A stretch of 32,512 nt of DNA, from the NCBI RefSeq assembly GCF_014222285.1, contig NZ_JACKZS010000079.1, positions 1 through 32,512 on the forward strand, written 5' to 3'. The DNA is from Nostoc sp. UCD121 (lineage in GTDB: Bacteria; Cyanobacteriota; Cyanobacteriia; Cyanobacteriales; Nostocaceae). Of the stretch, positions 25,331-32,512 are shown in pieces. Both the position numbers and the translations under genes were made by a program. How positions within the stretch are numbered: the first letter of the stretch is position 1; each line of letters begins with the position of its first letter. The notes under the pieces were generated by a model. That model saw nothing but the letters and a program-made list of their open reading frames with translations. It did no database searches and had not been told where the DNA came from.

Positions 25331-25957
25331 ATGGTTCAAGTTATTCAAGGAAAAGATATCACCCTAGCCCAACTTATTGATGAATTTGGGCTACAACGTG
25401 CAGACAACGAACAGTTTTTTTTAGAGTGGCAGCAAGATTTACCTGAGTTGAGTGATTTAGAAAAGCAATCTCTTAACGAAGTCAAGGCAGAATATTTGCA
25501 TTTATCCCGCTACCAAATTTTAGAACCTGTAGTCAAAATGGTGGTGCTATCTCCGATATTGCGTCTAGCAGGTTTTTATCAACCGCCTTTTTACATCGCC
25601 TCGGAAGAAGAGGTCAGAATTTCTTCTGAAGACGAAGGCACAATTATTAGAGGACGTATTGATATCTTGGTGTTTCATCCTCCATTTTGGGTTCTCGTTG
25701 TTGAGGCGAAACGAGCAGAATATTCTTTGGAGGTAGCAATTTCTCAAGCATTAGCTTATATGTTGGCTAATCCTGGTAATGATAAACCTACATTTGGTTT
25801 TGTAACCAATGGTCGAGAATTTCAATTTATTAAGTTGACGAAACAGGATACACCAAGATATGCATTATCTTACACACTGTCGCTCAATCGTGGAGATGAC
25901 CTAGATACTGTGGTAAAAGTGTTAAAACGTCTAGCTTATTTAGTCCGTAATTCGTAG
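25331..25957 (+). CDS. Stand-alone HsdR-N-type PD-(D/E)XK nuclease-like protein
   Basis: A 208-residue protein resembling the N-terminal nuclease domain of type I restriction R subunits, without the helicase part. The active-site pattern is intact: Glu65 in the helix LEPVVKMVV, Asp111 in GRIDILVF, then Glu125-x-Lys127 in VVEAKRAE, and the following QxxxY motif (Gln139 to Tyr143, QALAY). Residues 150-176 (TFGFVTNGREFQFIKL) complete the core. No methylase or specificity subunit is near. Such solo proteins are common in cyanobacteria and their targets are not known. It lies 65 bases after the CHAT-AAA gene and 60 before the AAA-WD40 gene, all on the plus strand, so a joint unit is plausible. Confidence 0.87.
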   Translation: MVQVIQGKDITLAQLIDEFGLQRADNEQFFLEWQQDLPELSDLEKQSLNEVKAEYLHLSRYQILEPVVKMVVLSPILRLAGFYQPPFYIASEEEVRISSEDEGTIIRGRIDILVFHPPFWVLVVEAKRAEYSLEVAISQALAYMLANPGNDKPTFGFVTNGREFQFIKLTKQDTPRYALSYTLSLNRGDDLDTVVKVLKRLAYLVRNS

Positions 25958-26017
25958 TCTCTGTGCTAACATACCCTACCAAATTTGTATTTCATAATTT
26001 TTAATTTTTAATTGTTT

Positions 26018-28111
26018 ATGACCCAGTACCAATATCAAGTCGGTGGTAGTCTGCCTCAAAATGCACCAACTTATGTTAGACGGCAAGCTGACCATGACCT
26101 CTATGAAGGCTTGAAAGCTGGGGATTTTTGTTATGTACTCAATTCCCGGCAGATGGGGAAATCTAGCTTGCGGGTGCAGGTAATGCAGCAGTTGCAAACT
26201 GAGGGATTTGCTTGTGCTGTTGTTGATATTACAGCTATTGGGACGGCAGATATTACCCCAGAACAGTGGTATGCCGGGGTAATTGATACTCTGGTAGGAA
26301 GTTTTAATATTTATACAACTTTTGATTTAGATACTTGGTGGACTGATAACGGGTTGCTTTCACCAGTACAGCGCTTAAGCAAGTTTATTGAAACAATATT
26401 ACTAAAAATAATTACTGAAAAGATTGTTATTTTTATTGATGAAATTGACAGCATTCTAAGTCTTTCATTTAACTTAGATGACTTTTTTGCAGTTATCCGC
26501 GATTGCTACAACCGACGAGCAGACCATCCTGAATATAATCGCCTCACCTTTGCTTTGATTGGCGTATCTACGCCTTCAGATTTGATTCAAGACAAACGCC
26601 GGACACCTTTTAATATTGGACAGGCAATTGATTTAACTGGCTTTCAACTCCAAGAGGCGCAATCCTTGGCACAGGGATTGGCAGAAGTGGGTGATTCTCA
26701 AGAGTTGATGCAGGTGGTGCTGGACTGGACGGGAGGACAGCCGTTTTTGACGCAAAAAGTTTGTAAGTTGCTGGTGCAGGGGGGACTGGAGACTAGGAAC
26801 TGGGGACTAGAGGTTGAGGACTGGGTGGAAGAGTTAGTACGCGAGGGGATTATTGAGAATTGGGAGACGCAGGATGAGCCAGAGCATTTGAAGACGATTC
26901 GAGACAGAATCATGCGGAGTGGGGAACAGCGGACTGGGCGATTGTTGGGGTTGTGTCAGCAAATTTTGCAGCAGGGAGAGATAGCAACTGATGACAGTCT
27001 TGAACAAACAGAACTGCGGCTGACGGGATTGGTGGTAAAGCGGGATGGGAAGCTACGAATTTATAACCGCATTTACGCAGAGGTGTTTAAGCAGGAATGG
27101 TCTGAGCGCATCTTGGCAAAACTGCGCCCTTACTCCGACGCATTGAATGTTTGGGTTAAGTCTGAGCGTCAAGATGAGTCACGGTTGTTGCGGGGAAAGA
27201 CTTTGTATGATGCCCAAGAATGGTCAGCAGGGAAAAGCTTGAGTGATTTAGACTATCAATTTTTAGCTGCTAGCCAAGCTTTGGAAAAGCGCGATGTGCA
27301 GAAAAGGCTCGAAGCAGAGGAACAGGCAAAGCAAGTTTTAGCAGAGGCGAACCACAAAGCTAATCAGCTAATTCGCATTGGTTCTGTGGTGCTAGGGGTG
27401 ACTCTGGTGGGGGCGGTAGCATCGTTAATATTGGCTCAATATCAATTAGGGCAAGCACGAACAGCAAAGGCAGCAGCAGCAAAAGCTACCACAGAAACAA
27501 ATGCTGCTAAGGTAGATTTGAAAAAAGCTAAGGCAGAAACTCTGGCAACGCGTCAAGAAAGCGTTGTGTTTAGCCCGGATGGCAAAACTTTAGCTTTCGC
27601 TAGTGCTGACAAGACCATCAAATTGTGGAATCGGAACACAGGCAAAGAAATTACTACTCTGACTGGGCATAGCGCTCCGGTCATCAGCGTCGCCTTCAGC
27701 TCGGATAGCAAAACTTTAGCTTCCGCTAGTGCTGACAAGACCATCAAATTGTGGAATCGAGACACAGGCAAAGAAATTACCACCCTGACTGGGCATAGCG
27801 ATGGGGTCATCAGTGTCGCCTTCAGCCCCGATGGCAAAAGTTTAGCTTCCGCCAGTTGGGACAAGACCATCAAATTGTGGAATCGGGACACGGGCAAAGT
27901 AATTACCACCCTAACTGGGAATAACGATGGGGTCATCAGCGTCGCCTTCAGCCCCGATGGCAAAACTTTAGCTTCCACCAGTTGGGACAAGACCATCAAA
28001 TTGTGGAATTGGAATGTTGATGTTTTATTAGCAGAGGGTTGCAGTTGGCTAAAGGATTATTTGGCTAGCCATCCTGATCCTGATGCGGTTAAGGTGTGTC
28101 CAAGGCGTTAG
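26018..28111 (+). CDS. AAA-like NTPase - transmembrane - WD40 repeat protein
   Basis: 697 residues from the ATG at 26018 (a TTG lies two codons upstream). Residues 1-400 are the AAA-like (AAA_35) module: YQVGGSLPQNAPTYVRRQAD, Walker A NSRQMGKSS at 42-50, Walker B VIFIDEID at 137-144, and a winged-helix part ending near RIYNRIYAEVF. A coiled, Ala/Glu/Lys-rich linker flanks a membrane helix at about 452-474 (GSVVLGVTLVGAVASLILA). Four WD40 units follow (residues about 513-664), the first lacking its initial strand, then the usual cap WLKDYLASHPD. Relatives often have 7 or 14 units, so four is too few for a closed propeller. A 14-codon heptamer-derived insert sits at 26783-26824. Probable role: a membrane-tethered sensor NTPase; ligand unknown. 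Confidence 0.9.
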   Translation: MTQYQYQVGGSLPQNAPTYVRRQADHDLYEGLKAGDFCYVLNSRQMGKSSLRVQVMQQLQTEGFACAVVDITAIGTADITPEQWYAGVIDTLVGSFNIYTTFDLDTWWTDNGLLSPVQRLSKFIETILLKIITEKIVIFIDEIDSILSLSFNLDDFFAVIRDCYNRRADHPEYNRLTFALIGVSTPSDLIQDKRRTPFNIGQAIDLTGFQLQEAQSLAQGLAEVGDSQELMQVVLDWTGGQPFLTQKVCKLLVQGGLETRNWGLEVEDWVEELVREGIIENWETQDEPEHLKTIRDRIMRSGEQRTGRLLGLCQQILQQGEIATDDSLEQTELRLTGLVVKRDGKLRIYNRIYAEVFKQEWSERILAKLRPYSDALNVWVKSERQDESRLLRGKTLYDAQEWSAGKSLSDLDYQFLAASQALEKRDVQKRLEAEEQAKQVLAEANHKANQLIRIGSVVLGVTLVGAVASLILAQYQLGQARTAKAAAAKATTETNAAKVDLKKAKAETLATRQESVVFSPDGKTLAFASADKTIKLWNRNTGKEITTLTGHSAPVISVAFSSDSKTLASASADKTIKLWNRDTGKEITTLTGHSDGVISVAFSPDGKSLASASWDKTIKLWNRDTGKVITTLTGNNDGVISVAFSPDGKTLASTSWDKTIKLWNWNVDVLLAEGCSWLKDYLASHPDPDAVKVCPRR
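26783..26824. repeat. Heptamer repeat inside the AAA-WD40 gene
   Basis: Six consecutive heptamers (ggactgg, agactag, gaactgg, ggactag, aggttga, ggactgg) total 42 bases, exactly 14 codons, and encode the LETRNWGLEVEDW stretch without disturbing the frame. This is the CCCAGTC-type STRR common in heterocystous cyanobacteria, here serving as coding sequence in a loop of the NTPase C-terminal part. Confidence 0.75.
27565..28010 (+). repeat. Near-identical 126-bp WD40-encoding repeats
   Basis: Homologous positions recur at 27565, 27691, 27817 and 27943, an exact 126-base (42-codon) period. Blocks such as gacaagaccatcaaattgtg are identical in all four copies, including at silent sites. Differences concentrate at the Ala/Ser/Trp before DKTIKLW and in the GHSDGV loop. 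This level of DNA identity shows recent expansion, gene conversion, or contraction. Confidence 0.9.
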
Positions 28112-28167
28112 GGAGAAGGGAAGCAGAAGAGCAGGGGAGCAGAGGAGCAGGGGTGTTGGTGATGGGT

Positions 28168-28345
28168 GCATAGGCATAGCCCGTCATAGATATCGCTTGC
28201 TGCAACACTAAGCTTAAATATAGAGTATGAGGCGTAGGCGTAGCCCGTCGTAGACATGGCTCAGTAAATTAGAAATACGATCGCACTTTAAAACCTAATT
28301 TTTGCAGTGATTCTAAGCTTAAATGTATAGCTAAAAGCGATCGCT
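28168..28345. repeat. Degenerate direct repeats downstream of the AAA-WD40 gene
   Basis: gcataggcatagcccgtcat at about 28169 recurs as gcgtaggcgtagcccgtcgt at about 28231. ctaagcttaaat at about 28208 recurs at about 28314, each followed after a gap by gtaaattaga.at.cgatcgca. The gcgtagcccgtcgtagaca type is a dispersed Nostoc repeat. A purine-rich stretch (gagcaggggagcagaggagc) lies at 28127-28150. No gene is seen between 28112 and 28560. Confidence 0.65.
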
Positions 28346-28388
28346 TGGTAAATTAGAGATGCGATCGCAGTTCTGAACTCGGTGTTTC

Positions 28389-28566
28389 AAGTTCCGAACA
28401 CCAATGACCGAGCAAAAAGGTCGAAGCTCCGAGTTCCAAACACCAATGTCCGAGCAAAAAGGTCGAACTTCCGAGTTCCAAACACCAATGACCGAGCAAA
28501 AAGGTCGAACTTCCGAGTTCCAAACACCAATGACCGAGCAAAAAGGTCGAACTTCCGAGTTCAAAG
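28389..28566. repeat. Tandem array of 42-bp repeats (array 2)
   Basis: Units begin gagttccaaacaccaatgac at 28431, 28473 and 28515, with a variant first unit at 28389 and a partial one at 28557, a strict 42-base period. Each unit holds two small stem-loops, GACCgagcaaaaaGGTC and GAACttccgaGTTC. There are no spacers. Aligned with array 1, about 24 of 42 positions agree (ggt.ga, agttc.aa, gag..aaaa), so the two arrays may belong to one family. Confidence 0.95.
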
Positions 28567-28722
28567 CTTGAAGTTCCCAATTAAATCAGCAAATAGCCAC
28601 TCTATATTCTGCTTAATTTCTAAAATCCAGCCAAACTGTATGGTATTATTAGCAACTAGTTGTCCGTCAATATCTAAGTAGATGATCTCTGGCTGGGTCG
28701 GCGATTGGATTTGCGATACCAT
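28561..28722 (-). CDS. Small hypothetical protein or gene remnant beside array 2 (uncertain)
   Basis: A 53-residue frame from the ATG at 28722 (MVSQIQSPTQPEIIYLDIDG), extendable to an upstream start at 28761. It ends ...WLFADLIGNFKL at the edge of the 42-bp array. The composition (alternating hydrophobic strands, IIYLDIDGQLVANN) looks protein-like, but no family is recognised. The stop lies at the array boundary, so it could be the 5' part of a gene cut by the array. Low confidence. Confidence 0.3.
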   Translation of the reverse strand: MVSQIQSPTQPEIIYLDIDGQLVANNTIQFGWILEIKQNIEWLFADLIGNFKL

Positions 28723-28902
28723 ATTCGCCCTAAGAAGGATATTTAATCGGGATGCTTCCAAATTAGCTGACTCTTAAGGATGTCTGCGGCATGAATCTGG
28801 AACGATAACTAACTAAAACAGTACGATTGTTCTACTATAAACTAATTAAAGATAGTATTATTAAGGACTGTTTCATAAGAAACTCCTTCTTCGCCGCCCA
28901 AT

Positions 28903-31791
28903 ATGTCAGACAAACAGCTAGCAGCATCCTTGAATGGACATCTTCCGTACCCCAGCCACAACAGCCAGAATACCATTCGGATTCGGGGTGCTAGGCAGCA
29001 TAATCTGAAAAATATTGACTTGGAATTGCCACGCGATCGCCTAATCGTATTCACTGGCGTTTCTGGTTCTGGTAAGTCTTCCCTAGCCTTTGATACCATT
29101 TTCGCTGAAGGGCAACGTCGCTATGTGGAATCCCTCAGCGCCTACGCACGGCAATTTCTAGGACAACTGGATAAGCCGGATGTGGAAGCTATTGAAGGCT
29201 TAAGTCCAGCAATTTCCATTGACCAAAAATCAACATCTCATAACCCCCGTTCCACTGTGGGTACGGTGACAGAGATTTACGACTATTTGCGGCTGTTATT
29301 TGGTCGGGCTGGCGAACCCCATTGTCCGATATGCGATCGCTGTATTGCACCCCAGACAATCGATGAGATGTGCGATCGCATCATGGAATTACCAGATCGC
29401 ACCCGCTTCCAAATTCTTGCACCCGTTGTCAGGGGGAAAAAAGGCACACATCGTAAGCTTTTGTCAAGTCTGGCATCTCAAGGTTTTGTCCGCGTGCGAA
29501 TCAATGGCGAAATCCGCGAACTGTCAGATTCCATTGAATTGGATAAAAATTTTACCCACACCATCGAAGTGGTAATTGACCGCTTGGTGAAAAAGGCTGA
29601 TATTCAGGAGCGTTTGGTTGATTCCTTGTCTACGTGTCTCAAGCAATCGGGTGGGATTGCAGCCATTCTGGTCACTCTGCTTGGTGACGACGGACAAGAA
29701 AAAGAAGAAGAATTAGTATTTTCGGAAAACTTTGCTTGTCCAGAACATGGCGCGGTAATGGAGGAATTATCGCCGCGATTGTTCTCCTTTAACTCGCCTT
29801 ATGGTGCTTGTCCGCACTGTCATGGCATCGGGACTTTAAGAAGATTTGCGCCAGACTTGATCGTACCCGACTGGGAAGCGCCAGTTTATGCTGCGATCGC
29901 GCCTTGGTCAGAAAAAGATAATTCTTATTACTTGGAATTACTCTATAGCGTGGGGCAAATTTATGGATTTGAGTTACAAACAAATTGGAGCAAGCTGACA
30001 GAAGAACAGCAACAAATTATTTTGTTTGGCGAGAAAGATGAACGAGCCGCAGAAGCTCAAAGGAAGCAGAGTTTTAAGGGTGCTATTCCAATTTTGCAAC
30101 GGCAGTATGAGGGTGGTTCTGAATTAGTTAAACAAAAATTAGAGCAGTATTTAATTGACCAACCGTGTGAAGTTTGTAAGGGAAAACGCTTAAAACCGGA
30201 AGCCTTGGCGGTGAAGTTGGGACAATATGGAATTTTAGAATTGACTACCGTATCAATTCGAGATTGTCGAGAGAGAATTGAGCAATTTAAGTTGAGCGAT
30301 CGCCAATTACAAATTGCTGATTTAGTCCTGAGAGAAATCAAAGCCAGATTGCAATTCTTGTTGGATGTAGGTTTAGATTATCTCACCCTTGACCGTCCAG
30401 CCATGACCCTTTCCGGTGGCGAAGCCCAACGGATTCGTCTAGCAACGCAAATTGGTTCTGGATTAACAGGAGTTCTCTACGTTTTAGATGAACCAAGCAT
30501 TGGTTTGCATCAACGAGATAATGGCAGATTGCTCAAAACCTTAACGAAATTGCGCGATTTGGGTAATACATTAATTGTCGTTGAACACGATGAAGAAACA
30601 ATTCGTGCAGCCAACCACATTGTTGATATTGGCCCCGGTGCAGGAATTCACGGCGGAAATATTATCGCCCAAGGTGATTTTGAGGCATTATTAGCAGCAG
30701 AAGATTCTTTGACGGGTGCATATTTATCAGGAAGACGAGTAATTACTACACCAGCAGAACGCCGAGAAGGAAATGGGCGCAGTTTGGGAATTAAAAATGC
30801 CCATCGCAACAATTTACAAAATATAGATGTAGACATTCCGCTAGGTAAACTCGTCTCCATCACAGGTGTGTCTGGTTCTGGTAAATCTACCCTGATTAAC
30901 GAATTACTATATCCATCTCTGCAACACCATTTAACTAAAAAAGTTCCTTTACCCAGACATTTGGATAAAATTCAGGGATTAAATGCGATTGATAAAGCGA
31001 TCGTTATCGATCAATCCCCTATTGGACGCACACCACGTTCTAACCCTGCAACTTACACAGGAATTTTTGATGCCATTCGAGATGTATTTTCCCAAACAGT
31101 AGAAGCCAAAGCTAGGGGTTACAAACCTGGACAATTTTCCTTCAACGTTAAAGGTGGACGTTGCGAAGCTTGTAGCGGACAAGGTGTGAATGTAATTGAA
31201 ATGAACTTTCTCCCTGATGTTTACGTGCAATGCGAAATTTGTAAAGGTGCAAGATACAACCGCGAAACTTTGCAAGTGAAGTATAAAGATAAGTCTATTT
31301 CTGATGTACTGAGAATGACAGTTGAGGAAAGTCTAGACTTTTTCCAGAATATTCCCAAAGCGATCGCGCGTTTGCAAACTTTATTTGATGTCGGCTTGGG
31401 TTATGTCCAACTAGGACAACCTGCTACAACCTTATCAGGTGGTGAAGCGCAACGGGTAAAATTGGCAACAGAACTATCTCGACGCGCCACAGGTAAGACA
31501 CTTTATTTAATAGATGAACCGACAACAGGGTTATCTTTTTACGATGTCCACAAATTGTTAGATGTGTTGCAACGATTGGTAGATAAAGGCAATTCAATTT
31601 TAGTAATTGAACACAACTTAGATGTAATTCGTTGTTCTGATTGGGTGATAGATTTGGGGCCAGAAGGTGGCGACAAAGGTGGAGAATTGATTGCTGTGGG
31701 AACACCGGAGGAAGTTGCAAAAAATCCCAGGTCTTATACTGGGCAATATTTAAAGCAGGTGTTGAAACAGTATCCAGCAGTTAAATCTTAG
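28903..31791 (+). CDS. uvrA: UvrABC excinuclease subunit A
   Basis: 962 residues, the full length for this damage-recognition ATPase of nucleotide excision repair, which loads UvrB at lesions. There are two ABC ATPase modules: Walker A GVSGSGKSS at 52-60 and GVSGSGKST at 655-663, signatures LSGGEAQ at 503-509 and 844-850, and Walker B VLDEPSIGL and LIDEPTTGL. Zinc-binding pairs are visible: CPICDRC, CPHCHGIGTL with CPEHG before it, CEVCKGKRL, and the functionally important C-terminal module CEACSGQG ... CEICKGARY. IDQSPIGRTPRSNPATYTG is the conserved region before it. The second D-loop reads TGLSFYDV rather than the more usual TGLHF. It stands alone on the plus strand; a LexA-type operator was not convincingly seen. 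Confidence 0.98.
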   Translation: MSDKQLAASLNGHLPYPSHNSQNTIRIRGARQHNLKNIDLELPRDRLIVFTGVSGSGKSSLAFDTIFAEGQRRYVESLSAYARQFLGQLDKPDVEAIEGLSPAISIDQKSTSHNPRSTVGTVTEIYDYLRLLFGRAGEPHCPICDRCIAPQTIDEMCDRIMELPDRTRFQILAPVVRGKKGTHRKLLSSLASQGFVRVRINGEIRELSDSIELDKNFTHTIEVVIDRLVKKADIQERLVDSLSTCLKQSGGIAAILVTLLGDDGQEKEEELVFSENFACPEHGAVMEELSPRLFSFNSPYGACPHCHGIGTLRRFAPDLIVPDWEAPVYAAIAPWSEKDNSYYLELLYSVGQIYGFELQTNWSKLTEEQQQIILFGEKDERAAEAQRKQSFKGAIPILQRQYEGGSELVKQKLEQYLIDQPCEVCKGKRLKPEALAVKLGQYGILELTTVSIRDCRERIEQFKLSDRQLQIADLVLREIKARLQFLLDVGLDYLTLDRPAMTLSGGEAQRIRLATQIGSGLTGVLYVLDEPSIGLHQRDNGRLLKTLTKLRDLGNTLIVVEHDEETIRAANHIVDIGPGAGIHGGNIIAQGDFEALLAAEDSLTGAYLSGRRVITTPAERREGNGRSLGIKNAHRNNLQNIDVDIPLGKLVSITGVSGSGKSTLINELLYPSLQHHLTKKVPLPRHLDKIQGLNAIDKAIVIDQSPIGRTPRSNPATYTGIFDAIRDVFSQTVEAKARGYKPGQFSFNVKGGRCEACSGQGVNVIEMNFLPDVYVQCEICKGARYNRETLQVKYKDKSISDVLRMTVEESLDFFQNIPKAIARLQTLFDVGLGYVQLGQPATTLSGGEAQRVKLATELSRRATGKTLYLIDEPTTGLSFYDVHKLLDVLQRLVDKGNSILVIEHNLDVIRCSDWVIDLGPEGGDKGGELIAVGTPEEVAKNPRSYTGQYLKQVLKQYPAVKS

Positions 31792-31869
31792 CCTTTTCCG
31801 AGTAGGGTGTATTACATACAGGTCATATCCAGGTGAAAAAAGCGGAGAAGCTTGTGTAGCAAACGTATT

Positions 31870-32202
31870 ATGAAACTTCCTAACCCTGAATGCGCTATCG
31901 TTGAAATAGATAAAATTGTAGATTACTGTCTCAACCCAGAACATCCAGAGGGAAAACACAAAGCCCGTGTATTTAAATCTGCACTAGGCTTAAATTTAGA
32001 TGATGCAGAAGAATTAAAAACAATCCTTTTACAAGCAGTAGTAAATTATGATGCTATCCCTGGTAAAAGGAATCCATACGGTCAAAAATATATCATTGAT
32101 TTTCCCCTGAATCGTTCAGATAAACAAGCAATTATTCAAAGCGTTTGGATAGTGCGTAATAATGAAGGCTTCCCCCGCCTAGTCACCTGTTATGTAATCT
32201 AA
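31870..32202 (+). CDS. DUF6883 family protein
   Basis: 110 residues from the ATG at 31870 (MKLPNPECAIVEIDKIVDYC); the frame opens at a TTG at 31852, but the ATG is the usual start. The recognised signature is KIVDYCLNPEHPEGKHKARVFK at about 15-36 with LGLNLDDAEELK after it, then NPYGQKYIIDF and TCYVI at the C-terminus. Family function is not established. The gene is 17 bases upstream of a DUF4926 gene; this two-gene arrangement recurs in cyanobacteria, suggesting a functional pair such as toxin and antidote, but that is inference. Confidence 0.82.
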   Translation: MKLPNPECAIVEIDKIVDYCLNPEHPEGKHKARVFKSALGLNLDDAEELKTILLQAVVNYDAIPGKRNPYGQKYIIDFPLNRSDKQAIIQSVWIVRNNEGFPRLVTCYVI

Positions 32203-32219
32203 GCAATGAGGTAATACCA

Positions 32220-32438
32220 ATGAAATTATTAGATGTGGTTGCCCTAACTGAAGACTTACCAGAATTGGGATTGCATCGCGGTCAAGTAGGAACGATTGTA
32301 GAAGAATATGAACCTGGAGTTTTTGAAGTAGAATTCAGCGACTTAATAGGAAAAGCTTATGCTGTAGAAACTTTAAATGCTAGCCAGCTAATGACTTTAT
32401 ATCATCAACAATTGGTGGAAAAACTTTTAGCTAATTAG
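32220..32438 (+). CDS. DUF4926 family protein
   Basis: A 72-residue protein, MKLLDVVALTEDLPELGLHR followed by GQVGTIVEEYEPGVFEVEF, the small all-beta DUF4926 pattern (an SH3-like barrel is likely). A weak ribosome-binding site, atgagg, lies about 8-13 bases upstream of the ATG. It is the partner of the DUF6883 gene, probably on one transcript. Only 74 bases remain to the right edge, with no further gene visible. Confidence 0.88.
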   Translation: MKLLDVVALTEDLPELGLHRGQVGTIVEEYEPGVFEVEFSDLIGKAYAVETLNASQLMTLYHQQLVEKLLAN

Positions 32439-32512
32439 GGCTTGCTGGTTAAGACTGAAACCCTTGTATAAATAGTGATTGAAGTCTATAAATCGAACAA
32501 AAGTGCAAGGCA

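Noticed and set aside
25331..25957. Truncated type I restriction R subunit (pseudogene)
   Set aside because: The frame is intact with start, full PD-(D/E)XK core and natural end; solo HsdR-N proteins are a known type, and no HsdM/HsdS or helicase debris is nearby.
27553..27999. 148-residue frame antisense to the WD40 repeats
   Set aside because: A shadow of the 126-bp coding repeats; the plus-strand WD40 frame explains the sequence.
28389..28566. CRISPR array or repeat protein gene
   Set aside because: Strict tandem repeat without spacers. Frames are open on both strands only because 42 is a multiple of 3, and there is no ribosome-binding site or stable protein context.

Overview
The window looks like the chromosome of a filamentous, heterocyst-type cyanobacterium (Nostoc/Anabaena group). 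The evidence is: very frequent GCGATCGC octamers (HIP1), a plant/cyanobacterial-type AGPase, an SLH-domain surface protein, a 2-Cys peroxiredoxin with C-terminal YF motif, heptanucleotide repeats, foldback repeats, and CHAT/AAA/WD40 conflict-type genes. Genus is an inference; no rRNA or tRNA is present.

Layout. 1-6211 is mostly housekeeping: a partial glycogen-debranching enzyme (minus, runs off the left edge), two peroxiredoxin-fold proteins and a glutathione S-transferase (plus), then a zinc-finger-less DnaJ, a P-loop kinase and glgC (minus). Glycogen turnover and peroxide/thiol defence dominate here.

6574-16457 is a rearranged minus-strand locus. Read in the direction of transcription it is: HDAC-family deacetylase, a 123-residue two-helix membrane protein, a 1493-residue SF1 (Upf1/Dna2-like) helicase with an N-terminal IF2_N-like domain, a bile-acid:sodium symporter family carrier, and a PLD-type (HKD) nuclease-like protein. 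The junction 'helicase end / PLD start' occurs three times (near 10604-10660, 9541-9668 and 8393-8481). A decayed copy of the symporter 3' end lies just upstream of the PLD gene, and a decayed piece of the deacetylase gene sits at 9464-9541. Two foldback elements abut the breakpoints. I infer that helicase and PLD were once directly adjacent with overlapping ends, and that the symporter and duplications split them. The helicase + PLD pairing recalls the Mokosh anti-phage systems.

16565-23130 holds mscS, an atypical MBL-fold protein, a VOC-fold protein, an SLH protein, an alpha/beta hydrolase and a membrane-anchored Ser/Thr kinase, largely in divergent or convergent pairs separated by palindromes.

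23275-28566 is a candidate conflict cassette: CHAT (caspase-like) fused to an AAA-like NTPase, a stand-alone HsdR-N-type PD-(D/E)XK nuclease, and an AAA-like NTPase-TM-WD40 protein with near-identical WD40 units. It is bracketed by two tandem arrays of 42-bp units that share a partial sequence scaffold.

28903-32438 holds uvrA and a small DUF6883/DUF4926 gene pair.
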